Assembly (NCBI GenBank): GCA_028279765.1
Contig: JANQND010000002.1
Location: 1-64,000 of the forward strand
Origin: Candidatus Nanoarchaeia archaeon
GTDB lineage: Archaea; Nanobdellota; Nanobdellia; Woesearchaeales; WJIZ01
Length of the DNA: 64,000 bases
Direction: 5' to 3'
Part shown: piece after piece, positions 1 to 7,581 of the stretch
Position numbering within the stretch: the first letter of the stretch is position 1
Layout of the letters: the number at the start of each line of letters is the position of its first letter
The notes under the pieces: model-generated
Seen by the model: the letters and a program-made list of their open reading frames with translations, nothing else
Told to the model about the DNA's origin: nothing
The model's database searches: none
Translations under genes and position numbers: made by a program

Positions 1-1
1 C

Positions 2-622
2 AGGCCATTCTCCTACAAAAACGCGATCTTTATTCTACTGCGTGAACATCAGGAGAAATATCAGATTGATACACATCTCAAAAAGCTCTTCGGGGACGCC
101 ATTAAGATCGTTTGGGCAGAAGAGATGACAGAAGGGTCTCCACAGTCAGTGCTGCTTGCAAAAGACCTGATAAATACTGAGGAGGAGCTCCTGATTGATT
201 TAGGGGACCAGTATCTTGACCTTGCAGGACTCATGGAGCATATCAGCGAAAAGAAAAACTCGTGTGATGGTATTATCCCCTCCTTTGAGTCAAAGTATTG
301 GAATAGAGGGTACATGACCTACGATGAGAAAGGGCATGTTAAGCATGTCTCGGAAAAAGACAAGGAACCTATTTCAAGTCACTCTACTGCCTGCATCTCT
401 TACTTCAGAAAAGGATCGGATTTTGTGAAATATACTGAGCAGATGATTCGCGGGAAGAAAACCGCAGCGAATGGTGCCTATCTCATCAGTCTCGCCTACA
501 ACGAAATGATTGCCGATAAGAAAAAGATCATCAGTTTTCCTGTAGAGTTCATTGCCCCGCTGGGTAGTGTGCAGGGAGTACGGTGTTTCGACCAAATTGA
601 CAGGCCATTGAAATGGAAATAA
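2..622 (+). CDS. Sugar-phosphate nucleotidyltransferase-like protein, 5' truncated by window edge
   Basis: The reading frame is open from base 2, well before the first ATG at 125, so the gene begins outside the window and only its C-terminal part is visible. The visible part aligns by eye with the C-terminal half of the complete nucleotidyltransferase at 1953-2687: both have a YF+xG segment, a DEMIR/EQMIR helix, a VYNE/AYNE motif, a KKI...(F/Y)PV strand and then LG. The N-terminal nucleotide-binding loop is not in the window, so activity cannot be judged. It ends in TGGAAATAATAA and overlaps the next gene by 10 bp, which suggests one transcript with the GDPD gene. It probably supplies an activated sugar or polyol for surface glycans (inference). 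The substrate is unknown. Confidence 0.7.
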   Translation, partial: RPFSYKNAIFILLREHQEKYQIDTHLKKLFGDAIKIVWAEEMTEGSPQSVLLAKDLINTEEELLIDLGDQYLDLAGLMEHISEKKNSCDGIIPSFESKYWNRGYMTYDEKGHVKHVSEKDKEPISSHSTACISYFRKGSDFVKYTEQMIRGKKTAANGAYLISLAYNEMIADKKKIISFPVEFIAPLGSVQGVRCFDQIDRPLKWK

Positions 623-1371
623 TAAGCCATAGGGGGATCGGCTTTGGGCATGCGGAAAATAGCATTCCTGCATTAACGCAGGCACTGGATTTGGGTTTCT
701 CTATTGAAATTGACATCAGGATGAGCAAAGACGGAGTGCCTTTTGTAGTGCATGATGCAAATCTTGATCGATTATTTTCAAAAGGAGGTAAGGTTAGAGA
801 CTATCCTGCAAAGGACTTAGCATCAGTCCACTATAAAGAGAACTCATCATTTTCGATAGTGCAGTTTGAGGAAATAGTACAATACTTCAAAAAGATAAAA
901 AACAGAGATCCTCATAACAGCAGTAAGATTTTCGTGCATGTTCAGGATATAAACGAAGAGAATGTTCTTGAGAGTATCGCACAGATTATTTCTGATTTAG
1001 AAAAAGAAGATTTCTTTAGGATATTTGCAGTCGATGAAATGAGTATTCCAAGTATCAGGATGATACGGAAAATAGACCCTCAATTAAAAGTAGGGCTTTA
1101 TCTCCCGCAGAGTTCAGAGCGTTTCTCAGAAGAATTCTTCAAAGAAAACGATTTTGATTTTGTTTGGGCAGATGAGCAAAGGGGCTGGTTTTCAAAAGAG
1201 ATGGTGCAGCTGGCACACACATCCAGCAAAGAAATTTACGCAATATCTCCTGAAATCTTAAATGAAAAAGATGAGCAAAGATGGAAAGAATTGATTGAGT
1301 TCGGGTTTGATGGAATTTGCACAGACCTTCCAAAAGAGTTAAAAAGTATCATAGAGAACATGCATTCATAA
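613..1371 (+). CDS. Glycerophosphodiester phosphodiesterase (GDPD) family protein
   Basis: A 252-aa soluble protein with the GDPD TIM-barrel signature: ISHRG near residues 4-8, ENS at 15-17, IEIDIRMSKDG in the mid-30s and VVHD just before residue 50. These carry the catalytic histidines and the metal-binding Glu/Asp of the family, which hydrolyses glycerophosphodiesters to an alcohol and glycerol phosphate. No signal peptide is visible, so it is probably cytoplasmic. It overlaps the preceding nucleotidyltransferase and is followed 27 bp later by a methyltransferase. In this setting it may release or trim a phosphodiester precursor of the glycan rather than act in general lipid turnover (inference). 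The length is normal for the family. Confidence 0.85.
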   Translation: MEIISHRGIGFGHAENSIPALTQALDLGFSIEIDIRMSKDGVPFVVHDANLDRLFSKGGKVRDYPAKDLASVHYKENSSFSIVQFEEIVQYFKKIKNRDPHNSSKIFVHVQDINEENVLESIAQIISDLEKEDFFRIFAVDEMSIPSIRMIRKIDPQLKVGLYLPQSSERFSEEFFKENDFDFVWADEQRGWFSKEMVQLAHTSSKEIYAISPEILNEKDEQRWKELIEFGFDGICTDLPKELKSIIENMHS

Positions 1372-1398
1372 ATTAAGGGAAAAACTGGAGAATTATCA

Positions 1399-1923
1399 AT
1401 GAAACTTAATCTGGGGTGTGGGTTTGCTATCAAAAAAGGATATACTAATGTAGATTACATCAAGAATAAAGGGGTTGATATAGTACACGATCTCAATTCT
1501 TTTCCTTATCCGTTCAAAGACAATAGTGCTGATGAGATCTATATGTCGGATGTTTTGGAGCACCTAGAGGATCACCTCGCTGTCTTAAAAGAGTGCAGGA
1601 GAATAATAAAACCTTCAGGGGTTATTCGATTGCAGCTGCCGCACTTCTCTTACTATCGCGCATTCCAGCCGCTGCACAAGACCTTTTGGCATTTGGGTTA
1701 TTTTGATCGCTTTGTTCATGCTACAAAGCAGGGGAGTGCAGAGCAGTTCAATTGGTTTAGCATAAAAAGAAGAAAAATTCATTTCCTTAAAGGGTTGCTA
1801 TTCTGGAACTACCTCATAGACTTTCTTGTCAACATAAGCTCCAAAACCCAGGAAATATACGAGGCAAGCTTTGCCTTTATCTTTCCGGCGGAAAATTTTG
1901 AAATTGAATTAAAGAAGAAGTAA
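1399..1923 (+). CDS. Class I SAM-dependent methyltransferase
   Basis: A 174-aa protein starting with the SAM-binding motif I (LNLGCG at residues 3-8), followed by an acidic NVDY strand, a DEIYMSDVLEHLED segment (motif II region) and a post-motif with IKPSGVIRLQLPHFS. This is the methyltransf_11/31 arrangement common in polysaccharide loci, where such enzymes methylate sugars or lipid-linked intermediates. The motif sits at the extreme N-terminus and there is no accessory domain. It is the last gene of the three-gene plus-strand run and converges on the nucleotidyltransferase at 1953. The acceptor is unknown. Confidence 0.8.
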   Translation: MKLNLGCGFAIKKGYTNVDYIKNKGVDIVHDLNSFPYPFKDNSADEIYMSDVLEHLEDHLAVLKECRRIIKPSGVIRLQLPHFSYYRAFQPLHKTFWHLGYFDRFVHATKQGSAEQFNWFSIKRRKIHFLKGLLFWNYLIDFLVNISSKTQEIYEASFAFIFPAENFEIELKKK

Positions 1924-1952
1924 GAGCAGTAGAAGCAAGCATTTCTAGCCGA

Positions 1953-2687
1953 TTAGTTCAGTGAAGGAAGCTTATCTTTATTTTCTTCAAATTCCTCAGG
2001 AGTTCCCAAAGACCACATCTCAGCTACGGGGTAGTTAAGGATCTTTTTTCTGTTCTCTATAAATTCATTATAGACAGGACAAACATAGAACTCATTATTC
2101 GTTCTGATATTCTTTCGGATCATCTCATCGGCATGCTTGATTAGTTCTTTTCCGGATTTAAAGTAATAAATACCTACAGCACCGTGGTTGCTGATGACCT
2201 GTTTTTCAGCAGTTTGGATGATAACTTTATCCTTAACCTTGGCATAGCTAAAGCCGGCATTATCCGTATCTATAGTAACGATTCCTCCGTCTGCATCGTG
2301 CCTTCTCACATAATCAAGGAAATGCTGAGGGATCCAGTCTATTACCTGATCGCAGTCTTTGATTATCATTTCATCATCGCTGTCAAAATATCCTTTTGCC
2401 TCAAGAACAGTACAGATAGCACCCTGTGTTATAGCATCAAGCACAAAGATTTGAGCATCGGGGATGATTTTTTTCAGAACTTTGTCAAGGTTGTGTTCCT
2501 CGACATGATCTTTTCGTACAATAAAGATAAAATTAGCCTCGGGAAATTTCATGCAATCAAGAACATATTCAATAATATATTTATCCCCTATCTTGATAAG
2601 CGGTTTAGGTTCAGTATACCCTTCATTAATAAAGCGCTGTCCTCTTCCTGCCATAGGCATTACAAGGTTGACCTTCTTAGCGCTCAT
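1953..2687 (-). CDS. Sugar-phosphate nucleotidyltransferase (NTP_transferase family)
   Basis: The ORF track starts at 2774, but the family fold begins at MSAKKVNLVMPMAGRGQRF, so I place the start at 2687 (244 aa). That ATG overlaps the stop of the upstream RuBisCO-like gene in an ATGA junction, which supports the choice. The N-terminal loop MPMAGRGQRF...TEPKPLIKIGDK is the nucleotide-binding signature of GT-A-fold nucleotidyltransferases, and IIKDCDQVID carries the metal-binding Asp. The family transfers NMP from an NTP to a sugar phosphate or similar phosphate. The MPMAG variant differs from the LAGG of glucose-1-phosphate enzymes, so the substrate may not be a common hexose (inference). Coupling to the RuBisCO-like protein suggests the two act in one short pathway. 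Confidence 0.85.
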   Translation of the reverse strand: MSAKKVNLVMPMAGRGQRFINEGYTEPKPLIKIGDKYIIEYVLDCMKFPEANFIFIVRKDHVEEHNLDKVLKKIIPDAQIFVLDAITQGAICTVLEAKGYFDSDDEMIIKDCDQVIDWIPQHFLDYVRRHDADGGIVTIDTDNAGFSYAKVKDKVIIQTAEKQVISNHGAVGIYYFKSGKELIKHADEMIRKNIRTNNEFYVCPVYNEFIENRKKILNYPVAEMWSLGTPEEFEENKDKLPSLN

Positions 2688-3934
2688 TCTACATACCCCC
2701 ATTTTTCGATAGCTGCTTTCAGTTCGGGTTTGGATTTCATGTACTGGTGGATATCTTCTCCTAATTGGCAGCATTCGAAAGCCTGCCTCATAGCCTTTGC
2801 GCCTGCCTCAGTGCCTTTCGGATGACCCTGAATTGCGCCCCCTACGTTCATCATAAGATCCGTTCCAAAGTTTTTCACTGTAGTATTGACCAATCCAGGG
2901 TGGCTTCCACAGGAAAGCGAAGGTACAGTCGGGTTAAATGTCCCCTTATTTCGTAGGATATTCATGACTTCTGTTAGGTCCTGCTTGGAATCAGAAAGAT
3001 AGCCTCCCCACATTCCTGCATGGATAAAATCAGAGCCAACTACTCGTGCGATTTGGCAGACAATAGGCCAATTAATATGATAGCGATGATACGCTTCTGT
3101 TATGACTTTGTCTCCGCTCTTCTGAAAAAATATCCCGGTGTTTTTCATGTCCAGGTCGCGAAGTGCTCGATATGACGGAAGTCCTGCCCAGATATTCAGG
3201 TGAACCGATCGAATACCCATATCTGCTGCGAACTGTGCTCGTTCAAGAAAATAAGGATAGTCACTATTGATGCAGGGTGTAAAGAATATCTCTCTACCTT
3301 CGTCATCACAAAAGTCATTGACCATATTAGAAACAACTTCAACCCTCTCTTTAAAAGGGCAGAATTTAGGGCTTCCCAGAATTTCATCTTCTTTGATAAA
3401 GTCAACTCCTCCGCGAAGCAGCTCCATGACTAGTTCTTTGAGCTGTGGAACAGTAATGCCTGTCTTTGGCTTTACAATACCTCCCAAGAGAGGCCTATCA
3501 ATTGCCTTTGCGCGTTTCTTGATATTATCCATTCCAAATTTCGGGCCTTTGTAGGCTTTAAGATATGCTGGCGGAAGCTTCAGATCAACTAACTTGCAGG
3601 CATCAATAATATCAATATCCATCTGACCACCCATCAATGCACAAATAAGCTGGGTTACACCGTCCTCGTCATCAAAATTAACAATGGGGTACGCTATCTT
3701 CACCAGACCATGGTGACGGGACTTCAGGTCGTTGCTGGTTCCGATGATCTTTGCAAGATTATCCCGAAGAAGTTGAGGTGTCTCCCGCTGTGTTCGTACA
3801 TCGGGATTGCCGATCGACTGGCCAATCGCAATTGCTTTTGCTGCTTTAAGAAAATCCTTGCTCTCGACGTGGTAAGTCGCAAAAATGTGTGTCTCTTCAT
3901 CGACACTAGGCTGGAAGAGGTATTCATCTATCAT
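2684..3934 (-). CDS. RuBisCO-like protein (form IV type), catalytic residues altered
   Basis: A 416-aa protein with the full RuBisCO large-subunit layout: an N-terminal ferredoxin-like domain (about 1-135) and a TIM barrel. It keeps KPK (K155, equal to K175 of the spinach enzyme), the carbamylated Lys and metal ligands in DFIKEDE (K181, D183, E184) and both active-site histidines (H283, H305). It lacks others: loop-6 Lys334 is Tyr312 in HAGMWGGYL, Asn123 is Gly in LMGGQ, and the E60/T65/W66 patch reads GQSIGNP. Known RuBisCO-like proteins with such losses act as enolases, isomerases or decarboxylases on sugar phosphates, not as CO2 fixers. The start ATG at 3934 has an AT-rich TATA box about 25-35 nt upstream. 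The stop overlaps the downstream nucleotidyltransferase start (ATGA). Family assignment is firm; the reaction is unknown. Confidence 0.9.
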   Translation of the reverse strand: MIDEYLFQPSVDEETHIFATYHVESKDFLKAAKAIAIGQSIGNPDVRTQRETPQLLRDNLAKIIGTSNDLKSRHHGLVKIAYPIVNFDDEDGVTQLICALMGGQMDIDIIDACKLVDLKLPPAYLKAYKGPKFGMDNIKKRAKAIDRPLLGGIVKPKTGITVPQLKELVMELLRGGVDFIKEDEILGSPKFCPFKERVEVVSNMVNDFCDDEGREIFFTPCINSDYPYFLERAQFAADMGIRSVHLNIWAGLPSYRALRDLDMKNTGIFFQKSGDKVITEAYHRYHINWPIVCQIARVVGSDFIHAGMWGGYLSDSKQDLTEVMNILRNKGTFNPTVPSLSCGSHPGLVNTTVKNFGTDLMMNVGGAIQGHPKGTEAGAKAMRQAFECCQLGEDIHQYMKSKPELKAAIEKWGYVE

Positions 3935-3957
3935 CCGCTGACTGATATAGTGCGGGT

Positions 3958-4052
3958 TTTTATAATTTATTATTCCTCACAATAGATTTTGCAGTATAGC
4001 AGTATGTAATGAGGAAAAGAGAGGATTTATACCTACCGAAAAGGTTTAATAC
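3958..4052. promoter_or_regulatory. Divergent archaeal promoters between RuBisCO-like gene and SDR gene
   Basis: On the minus strand an AAATTATAAAA box (about 3958-3969) lies 24-35 nt before the ATG at 3934. On the plus strand TTTAATAC (4045-4052) is centred about 26 nt before the ATG at 4075. Both spacings fit leaderless or near-leaderless transcripts. Confidence 0.55.
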
Positions 4053-4074
4053 GAGTAAATAATATCCTCTGAGA

Positions 4075-5022
4075 ATGACGCAGAGTGTTCTGGTGACTGG
4101 TGGGGCAGGATTTGTTGGAAGCCATTTATGTGAAAAGCTTTTGGAAAACGGAAAACGAGTCATCTGTCTTGATTATTTTCAAAAAGAAGAAAATGAAAAG
4201 AATATTTCTTCTTTTAAAAATCACCCTAATGTTGTCATAGCAAGGATGAATATCCTGGATGAGTCTACGAGAGATCTGATAAAGAAAGAAGGGGTAACAA
4301 AGATCATTCATCTTGCTGCTGCTGCTGGAGTGAGAGCGTCCATTGAGGATCCGGAGTCATATGTTCGAAATAACGTCGATGGAACTGTTCACCTTCTAAA
4401 AATCGCGGTTGATGCAGGAATAAAAAAGTTCGTTCTCGCATCATCTTCTTCTGTATATGGAGTAACAGAGGAAGGAAGTTTCAGAGAAGATCAGGCAGGA
4501 ATACCTATCAGCCCGTATGCAGCATCAAAGAGATGCAGTGAAATTTTCTGTGAGAATTTTAGCGTGACCTATGGGCTCTCCTGTATTTGCCTTCGATTCT
4601 TTACGGTTTATGGCCCCAGGGGAAGGGAAGACATGGCGCCATTGAAATTTACTCGGCTAATTGATGCAAAAGAAGAGATTCCCCTCTATGGTGACGGGTC
4701 AGCAATGCGAGATTTTACGTATATAACAGATATTGTAGAAGGAATCATAAAAGCGCTTGAGATAGATAGGCCGTTTGAGATAGTTAATCTGGGATACGGC
4801 AACCCCAGGTCTGTCAATGAGTTAATCTCATGTATCAGCAAATCTTTAGGAAAAGAAGCAAACATCAGATACGAAGAAAAACAGAAAGGGGATGTGCCGA
4901 GAACCCTTGCTGATATCACAAAAGCAAAATCATTGCTCGGGTATAAGCCCACTATTTCTCTGGAAGAAGGAGTAGAAAAAATGGTTCAGTGGTTTAAAGA
5001 GACAATAGAAGATGAAAAATAA
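4075..5022 (+). CDS. NAD-dependent epimerase/dehydratase (UDP-glucose 4-epimerase-like SDR)
   Basis: A 315-aa extended short-chain dehydrogenase. VLVTGGAGFVGSHL (residues 5-18) is the NAD-binding TGxxGxxG motif, LASSSSVYG holds the catalytic Ser/Thr strand, and SPYAASK is the YxxxK active-site pair. The C-terminal RDFTYITDIVEGI and LGYKPTISLEEG motifs are typical of GalE-type nucleotide-sugar epimerases. It probably interconverts UDP-sugars (UDP-Glc/Gal or the uronic or N-acetyl forms) for the glycosyltransferases downstream. Its stop overlaps the next gene by 11 bp. The exact substrate cannot be read from sequence. Confidence 0.85.
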   Translation: MTQSVLVTGGAGFVGSHLCEKLLENGKRVICLDYFQKEENEKNISSFKNHPNVVIARMNILDESTRDLIKKEGVTKIIHLAAAAGVRASIEDPESYVRNNVDGTVHLLKIAVDAGIKKFVLASSSSVYGVTEEGSFREDQAGIPISPYAASKRCSEIFCENFSVTYGLSCICLRFFTVYGPRGREDMAPLKFTRLIDAKEEIPLYGDGSAMRDFTYITDIVEGIIKALEIDRPFEIVNLGYGNPRSVNELISCISKSLGKEANIRYEEKQKGDVPRTLADITKAKSLLGYKPTISLEEGVEKMVQWFKETIEDEK

Positions 5023-5872
5023 ACAAGTATCTATTCTGGTTCCGGTATTCAATGAAGAGAAGAGTGTATCAGCTACTATTAAAGCAATTAAAGAATCGCT
5101 GTCAGGGAAAGTAGACTATGAGATCATTGCAGTCAATGATGGGTCTTCAGATCGTACAAAAGAAGTGCTTGCATCCATCAAAGGAATTACAGTAATCAAT
5201 AAGCCCTATAATATGGGCTATAGTTCAGCTCTAAAGACAGGGCTCAAGCAAAGCAAATATGATCTGATTGCTATCACTGATGCTGATGGGACCTATCCTA
5301 TCAAGGATTTACCAAGACTGCTCAAGCATGCAGACATCTATGATATGGTTGTAGGTTCACGGACCGGAAGCAAGGTTCAGGATTCTTTTTTGCGTGGCAT
5401 AGCCAAAGGGATTATAAAAAGTCTTGCACGGTTCCTTACTGGAATGAAGATCCCCGATATTAACTCCGGGTTTAGAGTCTTCAAAAAGGAGCAGGCAATG
5501 GAATTCTATCATCTCTACCCAAGCAGATTTTCCTTCACCATTACCATCACGCTCTCCTACCTTATCCATGATTACAGTGTCAAGTTTCTTCCAATTAATT
5601 ATGCTAAGAGGAAGGGAAAATCCACTATCCATCCTGTAAAGGATTTCCTGGGTTTTTCCATGATCATTATCAGGATAGCAACGCTTTTCAACCCTATCAA
5701 GGTGTTCACTACACTAAGTGCTATTGTTGCATTGTTTGGCGTGCTTGTACTGGTCTATACATCTCTAATCGTTGGGAAAGTAATGGACGCAACAGTCACT
5801 ATTCTTTTTGTCTCAGCTCTGCAGATATTCTTATTTGGGCTGCTTGCGTATCTGGTAACGAAGCAAAGGTGA
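5012..5872 (+). CDS. Family 2 glycosyltransferase (DPM1-like) with C-terminal membrane segments
   Basis: A 286-aa protein with a GT2 catalytic domain (about 1-205): SILVPVFNEE at the N-terminus, VNDGSSDRT for UDP/GDP-sugar binding, the metal-binding DADG, and a SGFRVFKK acceptor-side motif. Two hydrophobic stretches follow (about 220-255 and 262-282), so it is a membrane-anchored polyprenol-phosphate sugar transferase. Such enzymes move a sugar from its nucleotide to dolichyl phosphate, and the product feeds GT39/GT-C enzymes, of which three are present in this locus. It overlaps the SDR gene at its start and the methyltransferase at its end, indicating tight coupling. Confidence 0.88.
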   Translation: MKNKQVSILVPVFNEEKSVSATIKAIKESLSGKVDYEIIAVNDGSSDRTKEVLASIKGITVINKPYNMGYSSALKTGLKQSKYDLIAITDADGTYPIKDLPRLLKHADIYDMVVGSRTGSKVQDSFLRGIAKGIIKSLARFLTGMKIPDINSGFRVFKKEQAMEFYHLYPSRFSFTITITLSYLIHDYSVKFLPINYAKRKGKSTIHPVKDFLGFSMIIIRIATLFNPIKVFTTLSAIVALFGVLVLVYTSLIVGKVMDATVTILFVSALQIFLFGLLAYLVTKQR

Positions 5873-6654
5873 TCGTCATTAAACTCAAAGGATCACTAAA
5901 AAGAGCAAAAAAAGAGTATGACTATGTCGCCAGGAAAGATTGGTCTTTCGAAGAGTGCGGAAAATTCTGGGATACCGTGCATGACTATGACGAGATTGAT
6001 GATGAGACCTACGCATACAAGAGAAGGTTCTACGACACTATTAAAATATCAGGTATAAAGAAGAACAGCGCAGTTCTGGATATTGATTGCCGAACAGGAA
6101 ATGGAACTGTCTTCTTTCGCAAATATATAAAAAAAGCGGTGTGCATCTCTCCTTCTCAAAACTTTCTCAAAATCTGCAGGCAGAGGGTGAAAAAGTATGG
6201 AGTGTCTGCAGAAACAAAGCTGCTAAGAAAGCTTCCCCTTGAAGAAAAAAGCAAGTCCTTCGATCAGGTGCTATTCTTTGAAACTCTAGAGCATATTGCG
6301 CCAGGTCAGAGGATTGCGTTCGTAAAAGAGCTCCAGCGTGTACTGAAACCAAAAGGAGAGCTCATCCTTACCTGTCCAAATATTCTCTGGGAGCCGGTTC
6401 ACTGGTTTGCAGCAATATTCGAAATCCATCATAGTGAAGGGCCTCATCGGTTTGTGCCGTACAAAAAAATCAAAAATTTGCTTAGGCAGGCAGGATTTCA
6501 CATAAAAAAAGAAACAACAACAGTTTTTATTCCCGCAGGTCCCAGGTGGTTGACGAGATTCGGTGAAATACTGGAAGCCACATTCGGAGAGTATGTTATG
6601 CGCATAGTTGGTTTGCGGCATATTTTTATTTGTGAAAAGAAAGATACAGAATAA
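5869..6654 (+). CDS. SAM-dependent methyltransferase-like protein with altered motif I
   Basis: The start is GTG at 5869, inside a GTGA overlap with the previous stop. The 261-aa product has the class I methyltransferase fold: motif I reads VLDIDCRTGNG instead of the usual VLDIGCGTGxG, followed by FDQVLFFETLEHI and LKPKGELILTCPN. The substitution of two motif I glycines by Asp and Arg is unusual, so SAM binding may be weakened or the protein may have another role. The EGPHRFVPYKKIKNLLRQAGF segment is typical of methyltransferases from polysaccharide loci. Its place between a GT2 and an SDR gene suggests glycan modification. Confidence 0.75.
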   Translation: MIVIKLKGSLKRAKKEYDYVARKDWSFEECGKFWDTVHDYDEIDDETYAYKRRFYDTIKISGIKKNSAVLDIDCRTGNGTVFFRKYIKKAVCISPSQNFLKICRQRVKKYGVSAETKLLRKLPLEEKSKSFDQVLFFETLEHIAPGQRIAFVKELQRVLKPKGELILTCPNILWEPVHWFAAIFEIHHSEGPHRFVPYKKIKNLLRQAGFHIKKETTTVFIPAGPRWLTRFGEILEATFGEYVMRIVGLRHIFICEKKDTE

Positions 6655-6679
6655 TGCAGCAGGATAGGCCAAGGAGATA

Positions 6680-7567
6680 ATGAAAAAAGTTCTTTTAACC
6701 GGAGGAACAGGGTATGTCGGGCCCTATGTACTCAAGGAATTGTTAAAGAAAAAGTACAAAGTCACTTGTCTGGTTAATGATAATTCTTCGCTTCCATCCA
6801 AGGTAGAAATAGTCAGAGGAGACATCCTTGATAAAAAGGCAGTAAGCAGGGCCGTAAAAGGCCAGGATGCTATCATACATCTTGCTGCAGCAGTAAGGAT
6901 CAAGGATCCAAAAATAAACTACGACATCAATGTTGTCGGTACTAAAAATGTAGTGGAAGCATGCAAAAAATACGGGGTAAAAAGAATCATCTATACCAGC
7001 ACGGTAAGCGCGCTGAGAAAGAAAGTAGGGCCCTATGGAAAAACCAAGAAAAAAGCAGGGGAGTATCTCAAGAAAAGCAGCATGAATTACACGATTTTTT
7101 ATCCTCCCCTGATCTATGGGAAAGAAGGGCAGGGCACAAAAAATATTCTCACGTATATACAGGCATTTCCTCTCATTATTCCTCTCATTGGAAGCGGAAA
7201 GTACACAAGGCAGCCGGTTTGGGTCGAGGATGTTGCCTCTGTGGTAGTGGGTTCGCTGGGGAATAAGAAAACCTATCGAAAAGATTATCCCCTGGCAGGA
7301 AAAAATATCATAACGTTTAGGGACCTTACCAAACATATCGCAAAAGAGCTGGGTGTCCGAAAAATATTTTTGCCTATTCCTTTATTTGTTTGCACTATGG
7401 CTGCATGGGTCTTTGAGCATACCATGAGCAAGCCGCTATTTACCAGGGAGCATATTAGAAGCCTCTCGGAGGACACAAGATTCGACATAGGCGAGCTCAT
7501 CCAGGATACTGGATTTTCCCCCATTGAGCTCGCAGATGGTCTGAGAAAAGTAGTGAAAAAACTATAG
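6680..7567 (+). CDS. NAD(P)-dependent SDR-family sugar epimerase/dehydratase
   Basis: A 295-aa atypical extended SDR. KVLLTGGTGYVGPYV at residues 3-17 is the dinucleotide-binding motif, IIHLAAAV follows, and IIYTSTVSAL with GPYGKTKKKAG provides the Ser/Thr-Tyr-Lys active site. The central PVWVEDVASVVVGSL is the usual cofactor-side helix. A strong ribosome-binding site (AAGGAGAT) lies just before the ATG. It resembles NAD-dependent epimerases and hydroxysteroid-dehydrogenase-like SDRs, so the substrate may be a nucleotide sugar or a lipid-linked sugar. It is followed 14 bp later by the LPG_synthase_TM gene. Confidence 0.8.
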   Translation: MKKVLLTGGTGYVGPYVLKELLKKKYKVTCLVNDNSSLPSKVEIVRGDILDKKAVSRAVKGQDAIIHLAAAVRIKDPKINYDINVVGTKNVVEACKKYGVKRIIYTSTVSALRKKVGPYGKTKKKAGEYLKKSSMNYTIFYPPLIYGKEGQGTKNILTYIQAFPLIIPLIGSGKYTRQPVWVEDVASVVVGSLGNKKTYRKDYPLAGKNIITFRDLTKHIAKELGVRKIFLPIPLFVCTMAAWVFEHTMSKPLFTREHIRSLSEDTRFDIGELIQDTGFSPIELADGLRKVVKKL

Positions 7568-7581
7568 GAACAGTACAGCAA

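Noticed and set aside
2184-2825. 213-aa plus-strand ORF opposite the nucleotidyltransferase gene
   Set aside because: It is antisense to a clear family member and to the RuBisCO-like gene end, and has no motif; a shadow.
2684-3934. Reading the RuBisCO-like gene as a CO2-fixing RuBisCO
   Set aside because: Loop-6 Lys334, Asn123 and the E60/T65/W66 positions are all changed, which does not fit carboxylase activity.
6743-7336. 197-aa minus-strand ORF opposite the SDR gene
   Set aside because: Antisense to a clear SDR; no conserved motif.
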